Assembly: GCF_014596475.1 (NCBI RefSeq)
Contig: NZ_MECJ01000028.1
Location: 682,001 to 746,000 of the forward strand
Length of the DNA: 64,000 nucleotides
Source: Streptomyces sp. CBMA152
GTDB lineage: Bacteria > Actinomycetota > Actinomycetes > Streptomycetales > Streptomycetaceae
Direction: 5' to 3'
Part shown: in pieces, positions 25,744 to 33,613 of the stretch
How positions within the stretch are numbered: position 1 is the stretch's first letter
Layout of the letters: each line of letters begins with the position of its first letter
Made by a program: the position numbers and the translations under genes
The notes under the pieces: model-generated
Seen by the model: only the letters and a program-made list of their open reading frames with translations
Databases searched by the model: none
Told to the model about the DNA's origin: nothing

Positions 25744-28372
25744 GCGGCAGACCCCGCTGCAGGTGTTGCGCGCGCTCGACGCCGGGCCGCGCGGACTGCT
25801 GGAGTCCGAGGCGGACGCCCGCCTCGCGCTCCACGGCGAGAACGTGCTGCCCACCCGGCGTCCGCCGTCCTGGCCGCTGCGTTTCGTACGGAGTCTGCGC
25901 GACCCGTTCACGGCGGTGCTCGCCAGTCTGGCCCTGGTGTCGGCCGCCGTCGCCGCCTGGGGCACGGCCTCGGTGATCGCCGTCCTGGTCGGGGTCAGCT
26001 GCGCGCTGCGCGCGGCCGGGGAGTATCGGGCGGACCGCTCGGCGGCCGGGCTGCGCGAGCTGGTGGCGACCACGGCGACGGTCGTGCGCCGCTCGGGCCC
26101 GGACGCGGATCCGGCGCCGCGCGAGATCCCGGTGGACCAGGTGGTCCCGGGCGATGTGATCCGGCTCGGCCCCGGCGACCTGGTCCCGGCGGACCTGCGG
26201 CTGCTGCGGGCGACCGGCCTGACGATGCATCAGGCGGCGCTGACCGGGGAGTCGGCTCCCGCGCACAAGTACCCGGCCGACGAGCCGTCGTCCGGCGGCG
26301 CCTTCACCGGCTTCGACCGGCCCGAGCTGTGCTTCCAGGGCAGCAGTGTGGCCTCCGGCAGCGGTACGGGAGTGGTCGTCGCGACCGGTGCGGACACGCG
26401 GTTCGCGCTGGCCTACGGGTCGCGGCCGGGGGGTGCGTGGCTGCGGTGGGGCAGACGGCGGGCGGCCGATACGACGCCCGGCGACCGCCGGGCCGCTCGG
26501 GCCGCGCGGTTGGCTTACGAACGCCGGACGACCGCTTTCGACCGTTCCGTGTACGGGATCTCCTGGATCCTGATCAGATTCATGCTGCTCACGCCGCCGC
26601 TCGTCCTGATGGCGAACGCGGCGCTGCGCGGGCGCGGCCTGGAGACGCTGCCGTTCGCGGTCGCCGTCGCCGTCGGGCTCACCCCCGAGATGCTGCCGGT
26701 GATCGTGACGACGGCGCTCGCGCGCGGTGCGGCGACCCTGGCCCGTACGCACGAGGTGATCGTCAAGCGGCTGCCCGCGCTGCACGATCTGGGCGCCGTC
26801 GACGTCGTCTGCGTCGACAAGACCGGCACGCTCACCCAGGACCGTCCGGTCCTCGACCGGGCCGTCGACGCGCGCGGCGCCGAGGACGCGGACGTGCTGC
26901 ACTGGGCGGCCGTCAACAGCCTGTGGACACTCCAGCTCGCCGAGATGCCCAGCACCGACGCGCTGGACGAGGCGCTGCTGGACGCCGCCGCGACACTGCT
27001 GCCGGACGGGCTCGACGCGCTGGAGTACGACGCCGTCGCGGCCCTCCCCTTCGACCCGGTGCGCCGCCTGTCCACCGCCGTCGTGCGCACCCCGGACCGC
27101 CTCGGCAGCCACACCCTGGTCGTCAAGGGCGCCGTCGAGGACGTACTGGAGCGGTGCACGCTCGACGACGGCGAACGCGCGCGCATCACCGCGCTCGCCG
27201 CCGCGCAGGCGGACGACGGGCTGCGGGTGCTCGCGGTCGCGCTCGCCGAACGGCCGGCCCGTACGCGCGCGTACACGACGGCCGACGAGCGCGGGCTCTC
27301 CTTCCGCGGCCTCGTCGCGCTGCGCGACGCGACCGCCGAGACCGCCGCCGACGCGCTCACCGCGCTCGCCCGCAGCGGGGTCGCGGTCAAGGTCCTCACC
27401 GGCGACCACCCCGGCACGGCCGCGCGCGCGTGCCGCGAGCTGGGACTTGCGCCCGGGACCCCCGTCACCGCCGAGTCCATAGACGGCCTCGGCGACGCCG
27501 AACTGGCCGCGCTCGCCGCCCGTACGACCGTGTTCGCGCGCTGCACACCCGAGCACAAGGCCCGGATCGTACGGGTGCTGCGTGAGCAGGGGCATGTCAC
27601 CGGGTTCCTCGGCGACGGCGTCAACGACCTCCCCGCGCTGCGCGCCTCGGACGTCGGGATCTGCCCGCGCGACGCGGTGGATGTGGCGCGGGAGGCGGCG
27701 GACGTGGTGCTCGCGGCGAAGGACCTCACGTCGCTGGATCACGCGATCGCGGCGGGCCGGCGGAGCGGGAGCACGATCGCGGGCTATCTGCGGATCACGC
27801 TCTCGTCCAACTTCGGCAACGTGATCGCGATGCTGACGGCGGGTCTGCTGCTGCCCTTCCTGCCGATGCTTCCGGCCCAGGTGCTGGTGCAGAACCTGTG
27901 CTTCGACGCGGCGCAGTTGGCGTTCGCGTACGACCGTCAGGATCCGGCGTCGCTGCGGCGTCCGCTGCGCCTCGCCCCGGGGGAGGTGCTGCGGTTCGTC
28001 ACCGGGTTCGGGCTGCTGAACGCGGCGGCCGACCTCGCGACGTTCGCGGTGCTGGCGTGGGCGGTGCACGCGGGGGCCGACGCGTCGGGGCAGGCGTCGT
28101 TCCACACCGGGTGGTTCACCGAGAACCTGCTGACGCAGGCGCTGGTGATGGTGCTGCTGCGTACGGGGCGGGGCGCGGTGGCGGGGCGTCTCGGCCCCGT
28201 GCCGCTGGCGGCGGCGGTGCTGGCCACGGTGGGTCTGTTGCTGCCCCTCACCCCTGTGGGGGCGGCGCTGGGGATGGCGGCGTTGCCGGTCGTGTACTAC
28301 CCGCTGTTGGGTGTGGTGTTGGCGTTGTATGCGGCGGGGTTGGGGTGGTGCGGCAGGGGACGCACGGGGTGA
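25727..28372 (+). CDS. P-type ATPase, magnesium-transporter-like (MgtA/MgtB, type IIIB)
   Basis: 881 residues, the size of MgtA. Phosphorylation motif DKTGTLT with Asp364, actuator motif LTGESAP, hinge motif GDGVNDLPALRASDVG, and the type IIIB feature ARTHEVIVKRLPALHDLGAVD before the phosphorylation site. About ten membrane helices. MgtA proteins import Mg2+; the link to an ArsR regulator is unusual and leaves another divalent metal possible. The start codon is a GTG inside the end of the arsR gene, so translation is coupled. The C-terminal region is Gly/Val-rich without added domains. Confidence 0.88.
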   Translation: MTWAPERQTPLQVLRALDAGPRGLLESEADARLALHGENVLPTRRPPSWPLRFVRSLRDPFTAVLASLALVSAAVAAWGTASVIAVLVGVSCALRAAGEYRADRSAAGLRELVATTATVVRRSGPDADPAPREIPVDQVVPGDVIRLGPGDLVPADLRLLRATGLTMHQAALTGESAPAHKYPADEPSSGGAFTGFDRPELCFQGSSVASGSGTGVVVATGADTRFALAYGSRPGGAWLRWGRRRAADTTPGDRRAARAARLAYERRTTAFDRSVYGISWILIRFMLLTPPLVLMANAALRGRGLETLPFAVAVAVGLTPEMLPVIVTTALARGAATLARTHEVIVKRLPALHDLGAVDVVCVDKTGTLTQDRPVLDRAVDARGAEDADVLHWAAVNSLWTLQLAEMPSTDALDEALLDAAATLLPDGLDALEYDAVAALPFDPVRRLSTAVVRTPDRLGSHTLVVKGAVEDVLERCTLDDGERARITALAAAQADDGLRVLAVALAERPARTRAYTTADERGLSFRGLVALRDATAETAADALTALARSGVAVKVLTGDHPGTAARACRELGLAPGTPVTAESIDGLGDAELAALAARTTVFARCTPEHKARIVRVLREQGHVTGFLGDGVNDLPALRASDVGICPRDAVDVAREAADVVLAAKDLTSLDHAIAAGRRSGSTIAGYLRITLSSNFGNVIAMLTAGLLLPFLPMLPAQVLVQNLCFDAAQLAFAYDRQDPASLRRPLRLAPGEVLRFVTGFGLLNAAADLATFAVLAWAVHAGADASGQASFHTGWFTENLLTQALVMVLLRTGRGAVAGRLGPVPLAAAVLATVGLLLPLTPVGAALGMAALPVVYYPLLGVVLALYAAGLGWCGRGRTG

Positions 28373-28375
28373 GCT

Positions 28376-28766
28376 CCCCCACCCCGCCCGTTCCCTTAAC
28401 CCTCCGGGGGTGGGTGGGGGTTGAGGCGGTTTTCCCGGGGGCGGAGCCCCCGGACCCCGGCTGGGGTGGGTGGGTTGCGGGGCTGCGCCCCTGCGCCCCG
28501 TTCTTCGTCTGCGGATCGTGCTGGGTTGCTCGCGCAGTTCCCCGCGCCCCTCAAGATGGGCCCTTCGGGCCCTCCTAGGGGCGCGGGCGGCACGGTCCTT
28601 GATGGGCCCGAAGGGCCCATTTAGGGGCGCGGGGAACTGCGCGACCAGCCCCCACCGGCGGTCAGCCGAAGAACGGGGTCCGGGGGCGTAGCCCCCGGGA
28701 GACCGACCTCGCCCACCACCCGGCCGCCCGCCAAGGGCTTTCGGGAAGGGGCGGGGTGGGGAATCA
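28376..28766. repeat. Composite intergenic repeat, copy A
   Basis: First of five copies of a palindromic element in this window. Perfect 21-bp arms lie at 28531-28551 (beginning CGCGCAGTTCCCCGCG) and 28623-28643. Between them are two inner hairpins of GGGCCC-TTCGGGCCC type in opposite orientations with a truncated third arm (28576-28587), so this copy looks like two elements joined or nested. Outside are further conserved modules: TTCGTCTGCGGATCGTG on the left and the complement of a CCCCACCCCGCCCCTTCCCG module on the right. It fills the whole gap between the P-type ATPase and the GNAT gene. Confidence 0.85.
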
Positions 28767-28817
28767 CCCCCGGGCCACCGGCCCGCCACTGTCACACCCC
28801 CCACCTAAAGTCCCCCC

Positions 28818-29348
28818 ATGGCCACCCACAACGCCCCCGACATCCGCCTCACCCCCTGGTCCCCCGACGACCTCCCCCTCCTCCGCCGGTCCAACTCCCC
28901 CGAGATGACCGCCCACGTCGGCGGGCCCGAGGACGAAGAGATGCTGCTCACGCGGCAGTGGAAGTACGTCGAGCTCAGCGCGCGGCCCGCCGCGGAAGGG
29001 CGGATGTTCCGGGTCGGGCTCGCCGAGAGCGGGGAAGCCGTGGGGTCCGTGGGGTACTGGCCCCGCGTGTGGCAGGGCGAGGACGTGTACGAGACGGGGT
29101 ACGGGATTCTGCCCGAGTTCCAGGGGCGAGGGCTCGCCGTCGCCGCGATCCGGGCCGCCGCCGACGCGGCGCGCGACGCGGGCGGGCGCCGCCACCTGCA
29201 CGCTTTCCCCTCCGTCGACAACGCCGCCTCCAACGCCGTCCTGCGCAAGGCCGGCTTCCACCTCCTGGCCGAGGTCAAGTTCGAGTACCCGCCGGGCCAT
29301 TGGCTCACCTCCCACGACTGGTGCCGCGACCTGACCCAAGCGGACTGA
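28818..29348 (+). CDS. GNAT family N-acetyltransferase (RimJ/RimL type)
   Basis: 176 residues. The acetyl-CoA site is TGYGILPEFQGRGLAVAAIRAAADAAR written in two parts (about residues 95-121), followed by a FPSVDNAASNAVLRKAGF segment typical of the RimJ/RimL subgroup. Substrate unknown. The sequence coding for its C-terminus is echoed twice downstream (29304-29588), a sign of past local duplication. No operon partners. Confidence 0.85.
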   Translation: MATHNAPDIRLTPWSPDDLPLLRRSNSPEMTAHVGGPEDEEMLLTRQWKYVELSARPAAEGRMFRVGLAESGEAVGSVGYWPRVWQGEDVYETGYGILPEFQGRGLAVAAIRAAADAARDAGGRRHLHAFPSVDNAASNAVLRKAGFHLLAEVKFEYPPGHWLTSHDWCRDLTQAD

Positions 29349-29590
29349 CCCGGCCACTCCACCTCCCCCACGAAGCCAACTCCACGCACCCGCCCGGCCG
29401 CTGACCCACCTCCCACGACTGGCCCCGCACCTGACCCGGGTGGACTGCCCCGGCCACTCCACCCGGCCCGGACTCGCCCTCGCCGCCGCCGACGCCGCGC
29501 CGAGGCAGACTGCTCCGGCCACCCCACCCTCCCCCACAAGGCCAACTCCCCACATCAACCCGGCCGTTGACTCACCTCCCACGACTGACA
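29294..29590 (+). repeat. Decaying tandem copies of the acetyltransferase 3' end
   Basis: The gene's terminal segment, recognisable by CTCACCTCCCACGACTGG at 29304-29321, recurs at 29404-29422 and 29571-29588. Each copy is followed by a CCGGCCACTCCACC-like block and, in the first and last intervals, by CCACAAGGCCAACTCC-like sequence. Spacing is 100 and 167 bases. No copy keeps an open frame with a start. This explains most of the 29349-29726 gap. Confidence 0.7.
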
Positions 29591-29669
29591 CCTGGATCCG
29601 GTAGGCCACTCCGCGGCGATCGGCCCTTGAACCCCGTGCCCCGCACCCCCTAGAGTCCCCTCCGTACGA

Positions 29670-29700
29670 GCTAATGGCAGAGCATCAATCAACCATTAGC
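29670..29700. promoter_or_regulatory. Inverted repeat upstream of the phosphoesterase gene
   Basis: Perfect arms GCTAATGG and CCATTAGC separated by 15 bases, located 26 bases before the start codon. The arms are AT-richer than the surrounding DNA. A TAGAGT -10-like box lies just upstream (29651-29656). It could be an operator or an RNA hairpin in the leader. Confidence 0.4.
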
Positions 29701-29726
29701 CTCCATGAGTCGCCCAGGGGGATCCC

Positions 29727-30503
29727 GTGCTGCTGGCCCACATCAGTGATCTGCATCTCGACGGGGGCGCGCGGGCCGCGCAACGCGCCGCGCGTGTCGT
29801 CGAGTTCATCAACGCGATGTCCCGCCACCCCGACGCCGTCCTGGTCACCGGCGACATCGCGGACCACGGCGCCCCGGCCGAGTACGCCGAGGCGGCCGAA
29901 CTCCTCGCCCGTATCGACGCCCCCGTCCTCACCTGCCCCGGCAACCACGACGACCGCGCCGCGTACCGCAAGGGCCTCCTGGACCTGCCGGGCGACCGGC
30001 CGGGCGGGGCGAAAAGCGCCGCCCCGGACCCGTACGCACCCGTCAACCGCCTCCACCGCGTGGGCGATTACGCGATCCTCATGCTCGACTCGACGATCCC
30101 CGGCGAGGACCCGGGCGTGTTCGAGGACGCCACGCTGGAGTGGCTGGCCCACACGCTCGACACGCTCGGCGACACCCCCGTACTGCCCGCCTTCCACCAC
30201 CCGCCCGCCGTGATCCACCACGAGTACCTGGACTCGACGAACCTGACCAACGCGGACCGGTTCGCGGAAATCCTCGCCGGGCGCGACAACATCCCCGCCG
30301 TGCTCGTCGGGCACGCCCACACCCCGGCCGCGACCACGTTCGCGGGGCGGCCGCTGCTGATCGCGCCGGGCGTGACGTCGACGCTGCGGCTGCCGTGGGA
30401 GCCGGGCGAGGGCCTGGTCAACCGCACGTCGCCGCCCGGCATCGCCTTCCACGTCCTCGACGCGGACCGGCGGATCATGACCCACTTCCGGGTGGTCGAG
30501 TAG
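29727..30503 (+). CDS. Calcineurin-like metallophosphoesterase (Icc/CpdA type)
   Basis: 258 residues with every metal-binding motif of the family: HISDLHLD (residues 5-12), VTGDIADHG, CPGNHDDR, and VGHAHTPAA near residue 195. The closest well-known members hydrolyse cyclic AMP or other phosphodiesters, but the substrate cannot be fixed from sequence. No signal peptide, so cytoplasmic. GTG 29727 follows a GGGGGA tract. Stands alone, downstream of an inverted repeat. Confidence 0.88.
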   Translation: MLLAHISDLHLDGGARAAQRAARVVEFINAMSRHPDAVLVTGDIADHGAPAEYAEAAELLARIDAPVLTCPGNHDDRAAYRKGLLDLPGDRPGGAKSAAPDPYAPVNRLHRVGDYAILMLDSTIPGEDPGVFEDATLEWLAHTLDTLGDTPVLPAFHHPPAVIHHEYLDSTNLTNADRFAEILAGRDNIPAVLVGHAHTPAATTFAGRPLLIAPGVTSTLRLPWEPGEGLVNRTSPPGIAFHVLDADRRIMTHFRVVE

Positions 30504-30571
30504 CACCCCGCCGTACGCATCCAGCCGTACCCACCCAGCCGTACGCATCCACCGAAGGCCCACCCTGAAAC

Positions 30572-30721
30572 GCGCTTGACCGGTGGGCCTTCCTCGACCA
30601 CTTCGCCGCGTACGACGGCCGCCCGGACACCGTCACCCGGGGCGTCGAGGAGCTGACGGCCCGTCCGGCCCGTACGTTCGCCGAGTGGGCCGCCGAGAAC
30701 GCGGACACGTTCCGTCCATAG
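30572..30721 (+). pseudogene. C-terminal remnant of an NmrA/YbjT-like NAD(P)-binding protein
   Basis: An open stretch of about 49 codons without a start reads ALDRWAFLDHFAAYDGRP, continuing to a VEELTARPARTFAEWAAENAD end and TAG at 30719-30721. That ending is typical of the last helix of NmrA-family reductases (R-P-x-R-T-F-x-E/D-W/F-A). The rest of the gene is absent; the upstream 70 bases hold CCGTACGCATCCA-type repeats. Most likely the relic of a deletion. Confidence 0.55.
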
Positions 30722-30777
30722 GGAGCAAGAAGCGAAATGCGTGGCCCGGGCCCGTCGCCCGATGGCATCCTGGCGGC

Positions 30778-31521
30778 GTGAACGGACCGGAGATCACCTG
30801 CCACTTCGCCCCTGAGCTGCACCTCTTCGTCGCGGCCGAGCGCCGCGAGGGGCGTACGGCCGTGGCCACCGACGGCTCGTCGACGCTCGGCCATGTCGTC
30901 GAATCGCTCGGCGTCCCGCTGACCGAGGTCGGGCGGCTGCTCGTCGACGGCCACGAGGTTCCCGTCTCGCACATCCCGCGCGTGGACGAGAGCGTCGAAG
31001 TGCTCCCGGTCACCCGCCCCCAGCAGGTCCCCGGCGCCCCGCTCCGCTTCCTCCTGGACGTCCATCTCGGCACGCTGGCACGCCGGTTGAGGCTGCTCGG
31101 CGTCGACGCCGCGTACGAGAGCGAGGACATCGGCGACCCGGCGCTCGCCGCGCGGTCGGCGGCCGAGCGGCGCGTGCTGCTCTCCCGGGACCGCGGGCTG
31201 CTGCGGCGCCGCGAGATCTGGGCGGGCGCGTACGTCTACAGCCACCGGCCCGAGGACCAACTCCGCGACGTACTGGAGCGGTTCGCCCCCGTCCTCGCCC
31301 CCTGGACCCGCTGCACCGCCTGCAACGCGCCGCTGCGCGCGGCCGACAAGGACACCGTCCGCGAGCGCCTGGAACACGGGACGCGCAGCTCGTACGACGT
31401 CTTCGCCGCGTGCACCTCCTGCGACCGGGTGTACTGGCGCGGCGCCCACCACTCCCGCCTCGAAGCGATCGTCGACGGGGCGATGGCGGAGTTCGGCGGG
31501 GCGGCGGCACGGGACCACTGA
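30778..31521 (+). CDS. Mut7-C RNase domain protein with ubiquitin-like N-terminus
   Basis: 247 residues. Residues 5-80 are a ubiquitin/MoaD-like beta-grasp domain (ITCHFAPELHLFVAAERREG and GRLLVDGHEVPVSHIPR). Residues 82-240 are a Mut7-C domain: a PIN-like RNase with conserved acids (FLLDVHLGTLARRLRLLGVD, LLSRDRGLLRRRE) and a C-terminal zinc ribbon with CTACNAPL and CTSCDRVYW. Fusion of these two domains is known in bacteria, and an RNA-processing role is presumed. GTG 30778 gives the complete first domain. Confidence 0.88.
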   Translation: MNGPEITCHFAPELHLFVAAERREGRTAVATDGSSTLGHVVESLGVPLTEVGRLLVDGHEVPVSHIPRVDESVEVLPVTRPQQVPGAPLRFLLDVHLGTLARRLRLLGVDAAYESEDIGDPALAARSAAERRVLLSRDRGLLRRREIWAGAYVYSHRPEDQLRDVLERFAPVLAPWTRCTACNAPLRAADKDTVRERLEHGTRSSYDVFAACTSCDRVYWRGAHHSRLEAIVDGAMAEFGGAAARDH

Positions 31522-31595
31522 CGGTCCGCCAGATGCGGAGCGGTTACATATGCACCGCACGGTCGAGCTCTTCGGGAGCGCGCCGGTCGGCGGGC

Positions 31596-32177
31596 TCAGT
31601 ACGCGTACTTGTCCCCGGTCGCCGGGGCCAGCACCCGGTGCGTGTTGTTGTTGGGGTTGCGGTCCCGCGCGCCGCCGCTCCACGAGGTGCTGATGTTCAC
31701 GACCACCTCGGCCGGGCTGCCCGCGACCCGAAGGTCGAGCGCGAACGGCCGACCCGCCCCGGCCGCCCGCATCGGTCCGGTCGAGCAGAACACGGTCTCC
31801 GGGCTCCCACGCAGGCACCCCGGCGGCAGCTCCTCGACACCGGCCAGTGGCACGGAGAACCGCAGCCGCACGGTGGCGTCCGGGACCGCGCCCGGCCCGT
31901 GGTTGGACGGCTCGACCCACACGCCGACGCGTCCGTTCCAGAAGGAGACGTGCCCGTGGTACGCGAGATCGGCCTCGACGCCGGGTACGGCGACGGCCGT
32001 GGCGACGGCCGTGGTGACGGGCGGGGCGACGGGCGGGGCGACGGCATCAGGGCCCACAGCGCGCCCCACCGGATCACCCACACCATGAGCCGCCCCGGCG
32101 GACGGCCCCCACAACGCCACCAGCCCGACAACAGCCCCCACCCACAAGCCTCTGGACCCCCTGAGCATCCCAAGCAT
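31596..32177 (-). CDS. Secreted hypothetical protein
   Basis: 193 residues. N-terminal signal peptide (LWVGAVVGLVALWGPSAGAA, cleavage after about residue 29), a Val/Ala/Pro-rich linker encoded by GGCGACGGC-type repeats, then an Ig-like beta domain (VWVEPSNHGPGAVPDATVRL, a Cys pair near residues 123 and 134, and VVVNISTSW). It resembles DUF11-type or CARDB repeats that bind surfaces. No operon partners; convergent with the Mut7-C gene. Exported location is likely; function unknown. Confidence 0.65.
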   Translation of the reverse strand: MLGMLRGSRGLWVGAVVGLVALWGPSAGAAHGVGDPVGRAVGPDAVAPPVAPPVTTAVATAVAVPGVEADLAYHGHVSFWNGRVGVWVEPSNHGPGAVPDATVRLRFSVPLAGVEELPPGCLRGSPETVFCSTGPMRAAGAGRPFALDLRVAGSPAEVVVNISTSWSGGARDRNPNNNTHRVLAPATGDKYAY

Positions 32178-32263
32178 GCCCGAAAGATACCTTTAACGGC
32201 TAATATTCCCGGTTTGCCACCCCGACACGCACCACACAGCTGCCGGCATGCGACGCTGACCCC

Positions 32264-32599
32264 ATGCTCGTCGCCCGCTCCATCGCCCTCTTCCTCCTCG
32301 CCGCCGTCTTCGAGATCGGCGGCGCCTGGCTCGTCTGGCAGGGCGTCAGGGAGCACCGGGGCTGGATCTGGATCGGGGCGGGGATCATCGCGCTCGGCGT
32401 GTACGGGTTCGTGGCGACCCTTCAGCCGGACTCCGAGTTCGGCAGGATCCTGGCCGCGTACGGCGGAGTGTTCGTCGCCGGGTCGCTGGCGTGGGGCATG
32501 GTCGCGGACGGCTACCGCCCGGACCGCTGGGACGTCACCGGCGCGCTGATCTGCCTGGCCGGGGTCGCGGTCATCATGTACGCCCCACGCGGCCGCTGA
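32264..32599 (+). CDS. YnfA family (UPF0060) small membrane protein
   Basis: 111 residues and four membrane helices. The family start is clear (SIALFLLAAVFEIGGAWLVW), with GRILAAYGGVFVAGSLAWG in the third helix. YnfA is distantly related to small multidrug resistance pumps and has been linked to drug efflux in enterobacteria. Here no efflux partner is adjacent. The last codons (CCACGCGGCCGCTGA) are reiterated downstream as a 25-base tandem array. Confidence 0.88.
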   Translation: MLVARSIALFLLAAVFEIGGAWLVWQGVREHRGWIWIGAGIIALGVYGFVATLQPDSEFGRILAAYGGVFVAGSLAWGMVADGYRPDRWDVTGALICLAGVAVIMYAPRGR

Positions 32600-32699
32600 A
32601 CGTACACCTCGCGCGGCCGCTGAACCGCCGAGGCCCGCGCGGCCGCTGAACGTACGCCCCACGCGGCCGCCGAACCGCACAGGCCGCGCGGCCGCCGAG
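32585..32699 (+). repeat. Tandem repeat seeded by the ynfA stop region, about 25-base period
   Basis: Five copies of a unit with core CGCGGCCGC start at 32588, 32612, 32638, 32662 and 32687, giving spacings of 24, 26, 24 and 25 bases. The first copy lies within the end of the YnfA gene, including its stop codon. Odd-numbered and even-numbered units have alternating tails (GAACGTAC versus GAACCGC), implying a higher-order 50-base duplication. Confidence 0.75.
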
Positions 32700-32786
32700 C
32701 GGGACGGGCTCCCGGCACCATCTCCCCCCGTCCGCCTATCCTGGCCGCAATACGATCATCACGATCATCCGCGCGAGGAGTACGCC

Positions 32787-33551
32787 ATGACCGCCACCGG
32801 GACCCCCATCGCCGTCGTCACCGGAGCGAGCAGCGGCATCGGTGCCGCCACCGCACGGCAGCTCGCCGCCGCCGGCTACCGCGTGGTGCTCACCGCGCGC
32901 CGCAAGGACCGCATCGAGGCACTGGCCGCCGAGATCAACGAGGCGGGCCACCAAGCCACCGCGTACCCCCTCGACGTCACCGACCGCGCCGCCGTCGACG
33001 CCTTCGCCACCGCGTTCCGTACGATCGCGGTCCTCGTCAACAACGCGGGCGGCGCGCTCGGCGCCGACCCGGTCGCCACCGGCGACCCGGCCGACTGGCG
33101 CCAGATGTACGAGACGAACGTCATCGGCACCCTCAACCTCACCCAGGCCCTGCTCCCCGCCCTGGACGCGTCCGGCGACGGCACGGTCGTCGTCCTCTCC
33201 TCGACGGCGGGCCACGGCACGTACGAGGGCGGCGCGGGCTATGTCGCCGCGAAGAACGGCGCCCGGATCATCGCCGAGACCCTGCGCCTGGAGATCGTCG
33301 GCCGCCCGGTCCGCGTGATCGAGATCGCGCCCGGCATGGTCAAGACGGAGGAGTTCGCCACCACCCGCTTCGGCGGCGACACCGAGAAGGCCGCCAAGGT
33401 CTACGCGGGCGTGGCCGAACCGCTCACGGCCGACGACGTGGCCGAGACGATCACCTGGGCGGTAACCCGCCCGCCCCACGTCAACATCGACCTCCTGATC
33501 GTCCGCCCCCGCGCCCAGGCCTCGAACACGAAGGTGCACCGGGAGCTCTGA
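32787..33551 (+). CDS. SDR family NADP-dependent oxidoreductase
   Basis: 254 residues, a classical short-chain dehydrogenase. Cofactor motif VVTGASSGIGAATARQL (about residues 10-26), NNAGG motif near 82, and active site Ser...GYVAAKNG (Tyr-x-x-x-Lys near 152-156). An Arg-Arg-Lys after the second strand (LTARRKDR) favours NADP. Closest in form to clavaldehyde/serine dehydrogenase-like SDRs, but the substrate is unknown. Good ribosome site (GAGGAG) before ATG 32787. Confidence 0.9.
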   Translation: MTATGTPIAVVTGASSGIGAATARQLAAAGYRVVLTARRKDRIEALAAEINEAGHQATAYPLDVTDRAAVDAFATAFRTIAVLVNNAGGALGADPVATGDPADWRQMYETNVIGTLNLTQALLPALDASGDGTVVVLSSTAGHGTYEGGAGYVAAKNGARIIAETLRLEIVGRPVRVIEIAPGMVKTEEFATTRFGGDTEKAAKVYAGVAEPLTADDVAETITWAVTRPPHVNIDLLIVRPRAQASNTKVHREL

Positions 33552-33563
33552 GCGATACGCGAA

Positions 33564-33595
33564 GTGGGCCGCCGGGCACCCGCCCGACGGCCCAC
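33564..33595. terminator. Bidirectional hairpin between SDR and rtcB
   Basis: Stem of 14 pairs with one G-T mismatch (GTGGGCCGCCGGGC against GCCCGACGGCCCAC) and a four-base loop, midway between two convergent genes. It can terminate both. Confidence 0.75.
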
Positions 33596-33613
33596 CTCAC
33601 CGGTCACAATCGA

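Noticed and set aside
28376..28766. Repeat A as a coding remnant (short frames run through it on both strands)
   Set aside because: Frames are by-products of palindromic GC-rich DNA and recur in every copy of the element.
25580..28804. 1074-codon open frame on the minus strand opposite the P-type ATPase
   Set aside because: It is a shadow of the high-GC coding strand: Arg/Gly/Gln-rich composition, no domain, and the plus strand has all P-type ATPase motifs.
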